DNA of 64,000 bases from Streptomyces sp. 35G-GA-8 (GCF_023534745.1 NZ_JAMHJQ010000004.1:447608-511607), one strand, 5' to 3'; shown: positions 33,804-42,852, counted from the first letter of the stretch. Made by a program: numbers and translations. Notes: generated from the letters alone by a model not told the origin.

Positions 33804-34681
33804 TGACCGATCCATACGTCGTCCTCACGGTCACCTGGACCGGCACCGCGGGCACGCAGACCACCGGCGACATCTACCGCTCCGCCGTGTCTGCGGCGGG
33901 CCCGTGGACATTCCTCCAGACCGTGCCGCTCTTGGGGCAGAGGGCGGTCTTCTACGACACCGGCGCACCGATCGGCACCCCTGTCTGGTACCGGGCCATC
34001 GGCCATCCCGGCACGAACCAGGAGCTGTTCGCGGGCCCCGCGCAGCTGCCGCAGGAGGGTTCGGTGTGGGTGAAGGACCCTCTGAGGCCCTGGGCAGACC
34101 GGGACTTCGACTTCTGTTCGGGCGGCATCGAGGGCCACAGCGACGTGTGCAGCACGCCGAACCCCGAACGGGTGTGGGTCGGGTTCGGGGACCGCGACCG
34201 CGAGGAGGACGCCGGCCTGTTCCCCCTGACCGGGTCCGAGACCCCGGCCGTGGTCTGGTCCCGCCGCAAGAGCCACGGCGGCACGATCTCGTTCATGACC
34301 CGGACGTTGGACGCGAAGGACGAGGTCTACGACCTGTTCACGGCCGGCGGCCCGCTCATGCTCCAACTCCCGCCGGTGTACGGGCAGCCGGACATCTACA
34401 TCCAGCCCGGGAGGCTGCGGGAGTCGTATCTGTATGCGGACCAGCGGCGCCCGCATCGGATGTGGACGATGCCGTACACGGTGGTGGATGCGCCGGTGGG
34501 GCCGAAGCAGGGCTCGGCGTGCGCGAACTGGTGCGTGGTGGAGGAGGTTTTCCCGACCTTCGCCGACCTCGCCGCGGCGGGCGGCACCTACCAGGACCTG
34601 GCGGCCGGGACGCTCGTGTGCGGGACCAGTACAGACGGCTACGGCGACGGACTGTATGGCGATGGAATCTACGGAGGCTAG
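33803..34681 (+). CDS. Minor tail protein (distal-tail type)
   Basis: 292 aa; ATG overlaps the tape measure stop. Beta-rich with VWSRRKSHGGTISFMTRTLD, LMLQLPPVYGQPDIYIQPG and a Gly/Tyr-rich C-terminus (DGYGDGLYGDGIYGG). The first gene after the tape measure usually encodes the distal tail protein. Confidence 0.75.
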   Translation: MTDPYVVLTVTWTGTAGTQTTGDIYRSAVSAAGPWTFLQTVPLLGQRAVFYDTGAPIGTPVWYRAIGHPGTNQELFAGPAQLPQEGSVWVKDPLRPWADRDFDFCSGGIEGHSDVCSTPNPERVWVGFGDRDREEDAGLFPLTGSETPAVVWSRRKSHGGTISFMTRTLDAKDEVYDLFTAGGPLMLQLPPVYGQPDIYIQPGRLRESYLYADQRRPHRMWTMPYTVVDAPVGPKQGSACANWCVVEEVFPTFADLAAAGGTYQDLAAGTLVCGTSTDGYGDGLYGDGIYGG

Positions 34682-34684
34682 AGC

Positions 34685-35284
34685 ATGATCACCCTGCCTG
34701 TTGTCGGCACCCCCTCGTGGGGCAGCCCTCTCAACTTCGCGCTCGCGGCGCTTGCGCACGGGGGTTTCGACGCCAACGACCACGGCCTGCTGGCCTGGAC
34801 GTACGACGTGGCGCAGATCAGCACCTCAGCCGCGCCAACGTCTGGGACGGTTCGACTGATCAAACTGCCCTATGTGACGCAGTCTGTGAGCATCACGTCC
34901 GTGGCCCTCCACGTGAACACCGCGGCGACCGGCGGTACGGCCGGACAGAACTTCGTGGGCCTCTACTCCTCCAGCGGCACCCGGCTTGCCCAGTCCGCGG
35001 ACTGCACCGGCGACTTCTCCACCAGCGGCGCTAAGGTCATCGCGCTCACCGCGCCGTACGCTGCGGTGCCGGGCCGCTACTACGTCGCGGTCCTCGCGAA
35101 CGCTGGCACGCCGCCGGCGCTCGGTCAGTCGTCCTCGTCCGCGTCCACCGTCGGCAACTTCAACCTCGCCACCGGGGCCTCGCGCTTCGCGAACGGTCCG
35201 GCCGCGCAGACATCGCTGCCCGCAACGATCACCATGACAGGGATCACCCCGTCGGCCAACGCGACATGGGCCGGTATCGCCTGA
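34685..35284 (+). CDS. Minor tail protein, beta-rich
   Basis: 199 aa, Gly/Ala/Thr-rich with repeated beta-strand pattern (SITSVALHVNTAATGGTAGQ; YYVAVLANAGTPPALGQ). Resembles the carbohydrate-facing beta-sandwich modules of phage tails. Its stop overlaps the next ATG. Confidence 0.6.
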   Translation: MITLPVVGTPSWGSPLNFALAALAHGGFDANDHGLLAWTYDVAQISTSAAPTSGTVRLIKLPYVTQSVSITSVALHVNTAATGGTAGQNFVGLYSSSGTRLAQSADCTGDFSTSGAKVIALTAPYAAVPGRYYVAVLANAGTPPALGQSSSSASTVGNFNLATGASRFANGPAAQTSLPATITMTGITPSANATWAGIA

Positions 35285-36423
35285 TGCGACCGACCTCCGC
35301 CCTCTACCGGCAAGCCCTGGCCCGGCCGCACCAGGTCGCCTTCCACGTCACCTCAACTGACATCGCCGGGGTGCCCCTCACGGTCGACTCGCTGGGGGCG
35401 CCGCTGCTGCGCGACATTCCGTTCTCCAAGGGATCCGTGACGGCGTCAATGACGAACCGGGTGACGAGAACGGCGACGCTGACCGTCACGGACGACTGGT
35501 ACCCGCGCACGGCATCAGCCGCGTTCGCCCCGGAGGCAGCCGTGATCCGGATCAGCGCCGGGCTGCGGTACGGGGACGGAACCGAGGAAACCTTCCCGGT
35601 CTTCACCGGCAGGGTGTACGACGTGACGCGGACCGAGGCCGGTGAGGTCACCGTGCAGTGCGACGACTTTGCCGCAGACGTGGTCGGCTGCCAGCTCGAA
35701 CAGATCTGGACCGTCCGCAACAGGGGCAGCGTGCTTGCGGAGATCCGGGCACTCATCCGCGATGCACTCCCCTCCGCCACATTCACGGCCAGCGACGCGG
35801 TCGACGCGCGCGTGCCAGAGCTCAACTGGGACAAGGACCGAGGCCAGGCGCTCGATCAGCTCGCGCAGGCGCTCGGCGCCCGGTGGTACGCCCGTGGTGA
35901 CGGCTCGTTCACCGTGCAGCGGCTGCCGTACGTGATCGGTACGCCGTCCGTCACCCTCACTGACGGGCCGGGCGGGACGATCAGCGCGGCCCGGATCAGC
36001 CGGTCCCGCGACGGCGTCGCCAATTCCGTGACCGTGGTGTCCGAACGGACCGACGGCACCAACCCGGTGCGCTCCACCTCACGCAACACCGCCAGCGGCT
36101 CGCCCACCCGGTACGGCGACCGCTTCGGCCGCGTCGCCCAAGTCATCTCCGTGCAGACGCCATTGACCCAGGCCGAGGCCAAAACCTTGTCGCTCGCGCA
36201 GCTCGGCGCGTCCATCGGCCTCACCGAACAGTGGGACGTCTCCTGCGTACCGGACTACTCCCTCGAACCCGGCGACGCCCTCCGCTACATCGTCTCCGGC
36301 ACCGGCACCAACGACCGCCTCATGGGCGACCAGATCCTCGACCGCATCACCTACCCGCTCGACACCACCACCGCGCAGTCCCTGGCCGGCCGCGGCCCGG
36401 TGCCGCCCGACACGCTGACCTGA
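35284..36423 (+). CDS. Minor tail protein, DUF5047-like
   Basis: 379 aa from ATG 35284. N-terminal RPTSALYRQALARPHQVAFH, then PVFTGRVYDVTRTEAGEVTVQ and LNWDKDRGQALDQLAQALGA, matching the DUF5047/tail-hub type proteins of actinophages. C-terminal part is beta-rich. Likely part of the tail tip. Confidence 0.75.
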   Translation: MRPTSALYRQALARPHQVAFHVTSTDIAGVPLTVDSLGAPLLRDIPFSKGSVTASMTNRVTRTATLTVTDDWYPRTASAAFAPEAAVIRISAGLRYGDGTEETFPVFTGRVYDVTRTEAGEVTVQCDDFAADVVGCQLEQIWTVRNRGSVLAEIRALIRDALPSATFTASDAVDARVPELNWDKDRGQALDQLAQALGARWYARGDGSFTVQRLPYVIGTPSVTLTDGPGGTISAARISRSRDGVANSVTVVSERTDGTNPVRSTSRNTASGSPTRYGDRFGRVAQVISVQTPLTQAEAKTLSLAQLGASIGLTEQWDVSCVPDYSLEPGDALRYIVSGTGTNDRLMGDQILDRITYPLDTTTAQSLAGRGPVPPDTLT

Positions 36424-36436
36424 GAGGAGAGACCGT

Positions 36437-37000
36437 ATGAAGCAGACGACCGCGCGCGGCTACCCGTACCCGGAGTGCGAGCCGCCGGTGCAGAAGGATG
36501 CCTCGGACATCATCCAGGTGAAGGGGCTCGCGGATGCCATCAACGCGGACGTGCAGACGCTCCGGGACCGGATCTCCGACGAGATGGCGTACCCGGACTG
36601 CGCCAAGATCTTCGCCAACGGCATCACGACCACCGAGTCCGACTTCAACGTCGTCTATGGCGGCTTCTCCTGGAACAACCGGGTCGGCCTGTGGGACCCG
36701 GCGCGCGGCGGCTTCGCCATCCAGCGTTCTGGCTGGTACCTCGTCATGGGCTACGTCTTCGCCACGTCCACCCTCCAGCTCCACCTGCGCTCGCGTCTCA
36801 CCCTCAACGGGGCGCCCCGAGGGAACTGGCAGGGCTACAGCCGGAACACGAATGGGATCAGCGCGCAGGCGCAGCAGTTCTTCTACTCCCTGCACCTGGA
36901 CCAGGGCGACTTCCTCACCAACCAGATCCGCCACGCCGCCCCCGGCACGTCGATCACGTTCGGCTCCCGCATGGAGCTGGTCAGGATCGTGGCCGGATGA
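36437..37000 (+). CDS. Tail fibre-like protein 1 (RGYPYP family)
   Basis: 187 aa. The N-terminal ~40 residues TTARGYPYPECEPP and DASDIIQVKGLADAINADV are shared in pattern with two later genes, and the C-terminal domain is distinct (SGWYLVMGYVFATSTLQLHL), with a TNF/C1q-like jelly-roll impression. Likely receptor-binding or tip protein. Confidence 0.65.
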   Translation: MKQTTARGYPYPECEPPVQKDASDIIQVKGLADAINADVQTLRDRISDEMAYPDCAKIFANGITTTESDFNVVYGGFSWNNRVGLWDPARGGFAIQRSGWYLVMGYVFATSTLQLHLRSRLTLNGAPRGNWQGYSRNTNGISAQAQQFFYSLHLDQGDFLTNQIRHAAPGTSITFGSRMELVRIVAG

Positions 37001-37731
37001 CCAATTCCACTCCCATGCTCGTGGCCGCGCAGACCGGCCCGTATGCACAGGTCCGCACCGGCAGCATCACCGGCGTCTCCGACAACACGCTCCGCGTCAA
37101 CGTGGCCGGCACCACCATCACCGCGAGCTACCTCATCGGCTACGAAGCGACAGAGGGCGACCTCGTGCTCCTGCTTCGGCAGGACGCGTCATGGTGCGTG
37201 CTCGGTGCGCTGGCCGGCGTCGGCAGCAACGAGATCATCAATGCGAGCTTCGAGGACAACCCCTCCGAGATCATCAACTGGACGGCGTACGACCTGTCCG
37301 GGGCCTCATCCATCACCCTCGTCGGGCCCGTGGACAGCGCGCCCGACGGCGCCTTCTACGTCAACGCCGCCACCGACGGAGCGCCCGCGGTGGCTCTGCT
37401 TTACTCCGATCCCATCCCCGTCACGATCGGCGATGCCTTCGCGGTGTCCGTGTACGTGTGGGGCAGCTACGTCGCCGACGCCCCGGAGACCGCGGACGGG
37501 GATCTGCTCGCGCTGTGGTTCGCCGCCCCGGCGGACCTGTACCCGACGACCTCGTCCGCAGACACGGTCATCGCCAGCGCGGTGGACGTGCCGGCCGCGC
37601 CGCCGTTCTCGACGTTGTCGGGCACTGTGACGGCGCCGGTGACCGGCTACATGCGGATCGCGCTCCGCTCCACGACCAGCGCGGACGCGTCCCTGAACTG
37701 GGACCTGGCCGTAGCACGACGGAGGACCTGA
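36997..37731 (+). CDS. Tail protein with N-terminal OB-like and C-terminal carbohydrate-binding-like domains
   Basis: 244 aa, ATGA overlap with the previous gene. N-terminus resembles a small OB-type barrel (VRTGSITGVSDNTLRVNVAG). The rest reads as a beta-sandwich carbohydrate-binding module (INASFEDNPSEIINWTAYDL; AVSVYVWGSYVAD; NWDLAVARR). Probably binds a surface polysaccharide. Confidence 0.65.
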   Translation: MTNSTPMLVAAQTGPYAQVRTGSITGVSDNTLRVNVAGTTITASYLIGYEATEGDLVLLLRQDASWCVLGALAGVGSNEIINASFEDNPSEIINWTAYDLSGASSITLVGPVDSAPDGAFYVNAATDGAPAVALLYSDPIPVTIGDAFAVSVYVWGSYVADAPETADGDLLALWFAAPADLYPTTSSADTVIASAVDVPAAPPFSTLSGTVTAPVTGYMRIALRSTTSADASLNWDLAVARRRT

Positions 37732-38309
37732 TGCCGCAGAACACGTCCCGCGGGTATCCGTACCCGCTGTACACCGACCCGCAGAATCCGCCCGCGGACC
37801 TTCAGGCCCTGGCGACCGCGGTCAACAACGACGTGGCGGTGCTGGACGCGGCGCGGCTGGCTGCTCTGGACGAGCCGACCGTGCGCGTGGGCAGCTCCAC
37901 CGCGCAGAGCGTGAACGGCTCCACAGTGACGCCGCTGACATGGTCTGCGGCCTCGTACGACAACGCGGGCATGTGGAACGCGGCCACCCCAACGGTGATC
38001 ACGTTCACGGCCACCGGGATCTACCTGCTCTCCACCCGCCTTGAGGTCGCGGTCAGCGGCACCGCAACCGAGGTCGGTACGTACACCCAGATGGTCACCT
38101 CCGGAGCCTTCGGGCCGACACCCGTCGCTCAGTCCCTCCGTATGTCTCAGACCGGGCCCACGCGCCCTGACCTGTACGCCATCTACTACGTCGCCGCCGT
38201 CGGCGAGACCCTCGGCGTCAGCTTCTTCCACGACCACACCACCGCCAAATCCGTCGGTGCCCGCAACCTCACAGCCACCCGAATCTCAATCGTTGGAGGA
38301 CTCCCGTAA
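37731..38309 (+). CDS. Tail fibre-like protein 2 (RGYPYP family)
   Basis: 192 aa; N-terminus NTSRGYPYPLYTDPQNPPAD then LQALATAVNNDVAVLD is the same pattern as genes 36437 and 38516. C-terminal domain has its own sequence (GIYLLSTRLEVAVSGTATEV). Starts on the last bases of the preceding gene. Confidence 0.65.
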   Translation: MPQNTSRGYPYPLYTDPQNPPADLQALATAVNNDVAVLDAARLAALDEPTVRVGSSTAQSVNGSTVTPLTWSAASYDNAGMWNAATPTVITFTATGIYLLSTRLEVAVSGTATEVGTYTQMVTSGAFGPTPVAQSLRMSQTGPTRPDLYAIYYVAAVGETLGVSFFHDHTTAKSVGARNLTATRISIVGGLP

Positions 38310-38512
38310 TGACGACCATCCCCGAAGACGCCTGGACCCCCGGCCCCGAAGAGCCCGGCCCCGGACCGGAGCCCGAGACCCCGCCGGAGCCTGACCCCAC
38401 CACCGGCGTCGGCACCCCCGGCGACGACCCCCAGAACCCCCCACCGCCCGAGCCGGAGCCGCCTACGCCGCCGGACAACGGCGAGGAGACCGGCCCCGGG
38501 ACGGGAGGCTGA
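38309..38512 (+). CDS. Short Pro/Glu-rich protein
   Basis: 67 aa, ATG overlapping the previous stop (TAATG). Almost wholly Pro, Gly, Glu, Asp and Thr; predicted disordered. Could be a linker or a tail-tip component; no family. Confidence 0.5.
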   Translation: MTTIPEDAWTPGPEEPGPGPEPETPPEPDPTTGVGTPGDDPQNPPPPEPEPPTPPDNGEETGPGTGG

Positions 38513-38515
38513 CCG

Positions 38516-39136
38516 ATGCCGGCCACCACTACGCGCGGCTATCCGTATCCGGTGCCTGATGATCCGGCGGACGTGCCGCAGGCGATGCAGGATCTGGCGT
38601 CGGCTGTCGATACGGATGTGCAGGCGGTCTACAACGGCATTTCTTCGCGCCCCTCAGTGAAGGCGGTCGGACAGTCCACGGCGAAGTACAACAACGTCGT
38701 CTCCGGTTCGCTACGCGGTCTACCGTTCGAGTACTTCGACTTCAACGTGGGCGCCGCGGTCGCGGGCAACGGCTTCAACCAGCAGAACTATCAGGTGATC
38801 GGTGCGGGAAGTTTCTACCGTGTGATCCCGAAGCTGCCGGGGTTCTGGATGGCGTTCGGTGCTGCGAGCTTCCCGAAGGTGGCGGGTGGGGTGGCTCCGA
38901 TCAATACGTCGATCGTGCTCCTGCTCAACGACTCCACGATCGTGAGCAGGAGCGGTATCAACGGCAACACCTTGGCCGCGGATGGGACGGCCCAGCTGGT
39001 GACGTCCGGTGGCGCCTTGTGTAACGGCACGACGGATTTCTTCAACTTGGCGTGGACGCCGACGCATACGGCGACGATCCCGTCGATCACGGTCAACAAC
39101 CGGAACCTGACGCTCATTCGGATGACGCAGGGGTAA
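38516..39136 (+). CDS. Tail fibre-like protein 3 (RGYPYP family)
   Basis: 206 aa; N-terminus TTTRGYPYPVPDDPADVPQA then MQDLASAVDTDVQAVYNGI matches the other two RGYPYP genes. Its C-terminal domain is different again (FWMAFGAASFPKVAGGVAP; IPSITVNNRNLTLIRMTQG). Last late gene; a hairpin follows. Confidence 0.7.
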   Translation: MPATTTRGYPYPVPDDPADVPQAMQDLASAVDTDVQAVYNGISSRPSVKAVGQSTAKYNNVVSGSLRGLPFEYFDFNVGAAVAGNGFNQQNYQVIGAGSFYRVIPKLPGFWMAFGAASFPKVAGGVAPINTSIVLLLNDSTIVSRSGINGNTLAADGTAQLVTSGGALCNGTTDFFNLAWTPTHTATIPSITVNNRNLTLIRMTQG

Positions 39137-39143
39137 GCGACGG

Positions 39144-39175
39144 GCCCCTGTCCTGGCCTCGGCCGGGGCAGGGGC
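39144..39175 (+). terminator. Terminator of the late operon
   Basis: GCCCCTG / CAGGGGC outer stem with an inner TCCTGGCC / GGCCGGGG extension, starting 7 bases after the last tail gene. Confidence 0.7.
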
Positions 39176-39196
39176 GCCGTTGTTCCGCCCGAGGTT

Positions 39197-39403
39197 CTAT
39201 TCGTCTGGCTCGCACGTGTAGAAGAGCGTCGGCGCCCCGTCCGGGATGTCGATTTTGGAGGCCCTGATCTTCTTGCACGCGTCGGCGTACGCGGCTTTAT
39301 ACCGCTGCTGCCTCGTGGTCACCTCAGACGCGTGCAGTGTGCTGTCCACCGACACCATGCCAGCGCCCGTGTCGATCGTGATCACGTAGAAGTATCTCGT
39401 CAT
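39197..39403 (-). CDS. Small minus-strand protein, unknown
   Basis: 68 aa beginning MTRYFYVITIDTGAGM; a beta-hairpin-like start, a helix (YKAAYADACKKIRASKI) and end TLFYTCEPDE. The start is the first ATG with a purine-rich site; an extended ORF upstream is possible. First gene of the minus-strand pair after the late operon. Confidence 0.5.
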   Translation of the reverse strand: MTRYFYVITIDTGAGMVSVDSTLHASEVTTRQQRYKAAYADACKKIRASKIDIPDGAPTLFYTCEPDE

Positions 39404-39557
39404 GCCCCAAGGGTGACGCGGGGCCCGCCCGGTGTCTGGTCCTGCGGCACACACCACGCGTGAGCGGTATCACACGGCCGCGGCCCTGTTCTCCTACGGG
39501 AGGTCAGGGGCGCTTGCGCGGGCTGGGCAGGGGGCGCCTTCGCGCGTCCGGGATCTG

Positions 39558-39758
39558 TTACTCGTCCGGCTCGGGGTGCCGTACAACCCGCTTCAGCTCC
39601 TTTTCCACCTCGTACCGGTTCTGGCCGGTCGCCGCAGCGTGGGCGGTGATGGCGTCCTGTACGGCGTTCGCGGTTTCCACGGTGAGGGCGCCGTGCTGCT
39701 GCTCTTGCCAAGCTCTCTCTTCGAGCCGGACTAGTTCGTCACTCAGTTCGATTGCCAC
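39558..39758 (-). CDS. Small helical minus-strand protein, unknown
   Basis: 66 aa, mostly helix (DELVRLEERAWQEQQHGALT; VQDAITAHAAATGQNRYEVE). GTG 39758 lacks a clear ribosome site, so it may be leaderless or start further upstream (frame open to 39869). Divergent from the HAD gene. Confidence 0.4.
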   Translation of the reverse strand: MAIELSDELVRLEERAWQEQQHGALTVETANAVQDAITAHAAATGQNRYEVEKELKRVVRHPEPDE

Positions 39759-39839
39759 GAGGCGGATCGTAAGCGCCGGCCTACCCGCCAGCACGATCGG
39801 CGCGCCAGCGTGCCGTGCGCCCGATACGCCCTCCTCAAC

Positions 39840-39857
39840 GTATGGAAATCTCCATAC
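39840..39857. promoter_or_regulatory. Inverted repeat upstream of the HAD gene
   Basis: GTATGGA AATC TCCATAC, 7-bp arms, ends 10 bases before the HAD ATG in the divergent promoter region. Candidate operator. Confidence 0.4.
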
Positions 39858-39867
39858 ACTCGCCGCC

Positions 39868-40509
39868 ATGATCCGCGCAGTAATCCTCGACGTTGGCGAA
39901 ACCCTCGTACGAGACGACCGCTACTGGACCGCATGGGCTGACTGGCTTGACGCTCCCAGACATACCGTCGCTGCTCTGGTCGGCGCCGTCGTCGCTCAAG
40001 GCCGGGACAACGCCGACGCCCTCCGACTCATCCGGCCAGACATCGACGTCGCTGCGGAATACCAAGCACGCGAGGCTGCCGGCCGAGGAGAGCACCTCGA
40101 CGAATCCGACCTCTATCCCGATGTGCGCCCTGCCCTGGCCAGCGTCCGGGCCCTCGGCGTCCGCGTCGTCGTTGCAGGCAACCAGACCGTGAAAGCCGCA
40201 CAGCTGCTGCGTGACCTTGACCTGCCTGTCGACTTCATCGCCACCTCGGGCGAGTGGGGCGTGGCCAAGCCGTCCCCGGAGTTCTTTGCTCGCGCCCTCG
40301 ACGCGTCCGGCGCGCTCGCATACGAGACCCTGTACGTCGGCGACCATCCAGCCAACGACGTCTTCCCCGCCCGGGAGGCCGGCCTGCTTGTCGCCCATCT
40401 GCGGCGCGGGCCATGGGGCTATCTGTGGGCGGACGACCCGGAGGTGATCGAGGCGGCGGACTGGCGAATCGACAGCCTGACCCAGCTCGCCTCGATCGTC
40501 GCCCCCTGA
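39868..40509 (+). CDS. HAD-superfamily hydrolase
   Basis: 213 aa. Motif I is ILDVGETLV (nucleophile Asp8; the usual second Asp is Gly), motif III VAKPSPEFF with the conserved Lys, motif IV YVGDHPANDVFPAREAG. The missing second Asp is characteristic of a subgroup of actinobacterial HADs. Substrate unknown. Downstream XRE-TPR gene 88 bases on; upstream inverted repeat. Perhaps a lysogenic cargo enzyme. Confidence 0.85.
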   Translation: MIRAVILDVGETLVRDDRYWTAWADWLDAPRHTVAALVGAVVAQGRDNADALRLIRPDIDVAAEYQAREAAGRGEHLDESDLYPDVRPALASVRALGVRVVVAGNQTVKAAQLLRDLDLPVDFIATSGEWGVAKPSPEFFARALDASGALAYETLYVGDHPANDVFPAREAGLLVAHLRRGPWGYLWADDPEVIEAADWRIDSLTQLASIVAP

Positions 40510-40596
40510 CACTCGGCAGGGTGCAGCGCGTCCGTTTTCGGGGCCGGCCTGCCGCCGCTTGGGTACGGTGCCGACAACGGCGCACGAGGGAGACAC

Positions 40597-41772
40597 ATGG
40601 CCGATACGCCAGGACACGTCGGAAAGCGCATCGCGGCACGCCGTCACGCGCGCCGTATGACTCAGGCCGACCTCTCCCGAGCGTCATTCGTGTCGCTGTC
40701 CATGATCAGGGGGATCGAGCGCGGCGTCCGCTCTCCGAGCGACAAGACCCTCGACAGCCTCGCCGCCGCTCTCGATGTCGACCCCTCCCGGCTGGTCAAC
40801 GGAAACTCCCGTACGTCCGGACGCGTACACGGCGCGCTCCCTCACATCTCTGCGGCCATCGCCGGATACGACATCCCCGACGGCCCGGCAGCCCGGAAGT
40901 TGCCGGAGCTGACCTCCGCGGTCAACGACGCCGTGAGCTGGCGCCTCGGCGCGCAGTACAGCCGCCTCGCAGTCCAGGCACCGGCCCTGCTCGGTGACGC
41001 GCTGCGTACTCTGCACACGGCCAAGGGCCGCCAGCAGAAGGGCGCCGCGCAGTTGCTCGCCTCAACTGCGCGCGCCGCAGACGCCGTCGCGTACAAGTTC
41101 GGTGCCTACGACCTCTCCGCCAGACTTGTTGAGCTGATGCGGTGGGCCTGCACACAGGCTGAGGACCCGCTTCTCAACGCGACTACCGCGTACGTGCGCA
41201 CTGAGACCTTTCTCGCCGCACGGTCCTACGCCGTCGGTCTCCGTGCTCTCGAAGCCGCCGTAGACGCGGCCCCGCCCCCCACGGACCCTAGGTCCATCGC
41301 AGCGCGCGGCGCGCTCCACATGCGGGCCGCCGTCGTCGCTGGACGAGCAGAAAACGAGACGGCTGCGGACACCCACCTCGCCGAGGCCGAGACTCTGGCC
41401 GCGCTCGTGCCGGAGGACATCTACGACGGAACCGCGTTCGGCCCCAGCTCACTGCGCATTCACCAGGTATCCGTTGCCGTGAGCCTCGGTGCCGCCCATG
41501 TCTCGCGGGCCCTGGACGTGGCGCAAGAGTGGAAGCCGCCGCGGGACCTCCCCAGCGAGCGACGTAGCGCGTTCTACATCGAGCTGGCCCGAGCTCAGTT
41601 GTGGGCGGGTCTCATGGATGACGCCTTCGAGTCCCTTAAGGTCGCCCGAACCGCAGCTCCTCAGCACACCCGAGAGCATCCTTGGGCGCGTGAGGACACG
41701 GCAACCCTTCGCCGTGTGAAGCGCTCCGACGAGGAACTCACGGCGTTCGCCGAATGGATCGGCGCCATCTGA
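40597..41772 (+). CDS. XRE-family HTH regulator with TPR-like C-terminus
   Basis: 391 aa. Residues ~10-70 form a Cro/CI-type HTH (VGKRIAARRHARRMTQADLS; SFVSLSMIRGIERGVRSPSD). The ~300-residue C-terminus is helical, of TPR type, with LRALEAAVDAAPPPTDPRSI and a closing AFAEWIGAI. This architecture is frequent in Streptomyces transcription regulators. It might govern the neighbouring HAD gene or prophage genes. Confidence 0.85.
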   Translation: MADTPGHVGKRIAARRHARRMTQADLSRASFVSLSMIRGIERGVRSPSDKTLDSLAAALDVDPSRLVNGNSRTSGRVHGALPHISAAIAGYDIPDGPAARKLPELTSAVNDAVSWRLGAQYSRLAVQAPALLGDALRTLHTAKGRQQKGAAQLLASTARAADAVAYKFGAYDLSARLVELMRWACTQAEDPLLNATTAYVRTETFLAARSYAVGLRALEAAVDAAPPPTDPRSIAARGALHMRAAVVAGRAENETAADTHLAEAETLAALVPEDIYDGTAFGPSSLRIHQVSVAVSLGAAHVSRALDVAQEWKPPRDLPSERRSAFYIELARAQLWAGLMDDAFESLKVARTAAPQHTREHPWAREDTATLRRVKRSDEELTAFAEWIGAI

Positions 41773-41862
41773 GTCTGGGGTGATACACGCTGTAGTACTT
41801 AGGGGCCTTGCCCAGGCCCACCATCTGTCTGTCCGCACATCGACAGCCAGATGGGACCCGAG

Positions 41863-42057
41863 ATGCCCGATGTACTGCAACCGCCCCCTACCCCGGTAGA
41901 GGGACCGGTCAGCATCGCCCGCCTGCACGGCGAGGCGTGCTTCTACTGCGGAGCTGTCTCGAAGTCGCTCGCCTCGGCTGGCCGCATCACGCTCGTCGGC
42001 ACCTGCCGAGTCTGGCCGATCGTCACCTGCGGCTGCAAGGCAGGAGACCGATCGTGA
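41863..42057 (+). CDS. Small zinc-ribbon-like protein
   Basis: 64 aa with ACFYCGAVSKSL and a later VTCGCKAGD, four Cys in the pattern of a zinc ribbon. ATG 41863 is favoured over 41851 because GGGACCCGAG precedes it. Overlaps the next gene by a GTGA. Members of this small family often accompany XRE-TPR regulators in Streptomyces. Confidence 0.6.
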   Translation: MPDVLQPPPTPVEGPVSIARLHGEACFYCGAVSKSLASAGRITLVGTCRVWPIVTCGCKAGDRS

Positions 42058-42527
42058 TCACATCGACCGACCAAGTGGCGCGGTGGCTGACGTCCTCCAG
42101 CCCGACTCCCGCAGCCGCCCACGAGGCATGGCAGCACGACCGCCCCGCAATGCTGCGCACCGGCGGCCCCTACGACGCCGTCCGAATGCCGCTCGTCCTG
42201 GTCCACGCGGCGGCCGAGAGCCGCGCCCCGGACGTCGTCGCCGGCGTGCTGGCCGAGGTCCTCGACGGCCCGGTGATCTGTCACCCGTGTCACTGGTACT
42301 ACGCGCTCGTACCGCCGGGAACTTGCGAGACGTGGCGGTCGGCGGAAGCTGTGGTCCGCGGCCGAGGCGGCTGGCTCGGCATCCCCCGCCCGGACCGTAC
42401 GGAGCCGACACCGGTCACCCCGTACTGGGCCGTTCCCGTGGAGCAGGCGGGGAGGCTGTGTTCCGCTGCGGCCGTGGCCGAGTTGCTTCGGGTCGGGCGG
42501 GCCCGCCTCGAAGGTGTCGCACCGTGA
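42054..42527 (+). CDS. Hypothetical protein, Trp/Pro-rich
   Basis: 157 aa. Contains GGPYDAVRMPLVLVHAAAES, ICHPCHWYYALVPPGTC and WLGIPRPDRTEPTPV. Resembles a small Streptomyces family with distant likeness to the primase-polymerase N-terminal region; I cannot assign it. Coupled on both sides. Confidence 0.55.
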   Translation: MITSTDQVARWLTSSSPTPAAAHEAWQHDRPAMLRTGGPYDAVRMPLVLVHAAAESRAPDVVAGVLAEVLDGPVICHPCHWYYALVPPGTCETWRSAEAVVRGRGGWLGIPRPDRTEPTPVTPYWAVPVEQAGRLCSAAAVAELLRVGRARLEGVAP

Positions 42528-42685
42528 TCGACCCCGAGACGCCCCGTACCCACATCCCCTCGCTCTGCTGGATCGAGCGGCCGGACGATGTCCTGCGCTG
42601 CACCGAGCACGACGGCCACGACGGCGATCACTACCACTGCCACAGCCACGCATCCTGGCCACGCGAAGCGGGTGAGACACAGTGA
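42524..42685 (+). CDS. Small His/Cys-rich protein
   Basis: 53 aa with LRCTEHDGHDGDHYHCHSHA, a dense His/Cys stretch suggesting metal binding. GTGA overlaps at both ends. Confidence 0.5.
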   Translation: MIDPETPRTHIPSLCWIERPDDVLRCTEHDGHDGDHYHCHSHASWPREAGETQ

Positions 42686-42852
42686 CAACGACCAAGGCTG
42701 GCGCGTACACCATGCCCGCCTGCACGATCGACGAGCACGGCGAATGCCCCGGCCCCGGGGAGACACGACTCGACTGGCAGACGGCCACGCAGCCGCCCAT
42801 CGAGACCCTTCGCTGCGCGTGCTCCTGCCACCAGCAGCGGACGACGCAATGA
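42682..42852 (+). CDS. Small Cys/His protein
   Basis: 56 aa ending LRCACSCHQQRTTQ. One potential metal site. Coupled by GTGA to the previous gene and by an ATGA-type overlap to the next. Confidence 0.45.
   Translation: MTTTKAGAYTMPACTIDEHGECPGPGETRLDWQTATQPPIETLRCACSCHQQRTTQ

Noticed and set aside
38309-38512. Treating the Pro-rich ORF as noise
   Set aside because: Kept as a gene because it starts exactly on the previous stop (TAATG) and ends 3 bases before the next start, in line with the surrounding operon.
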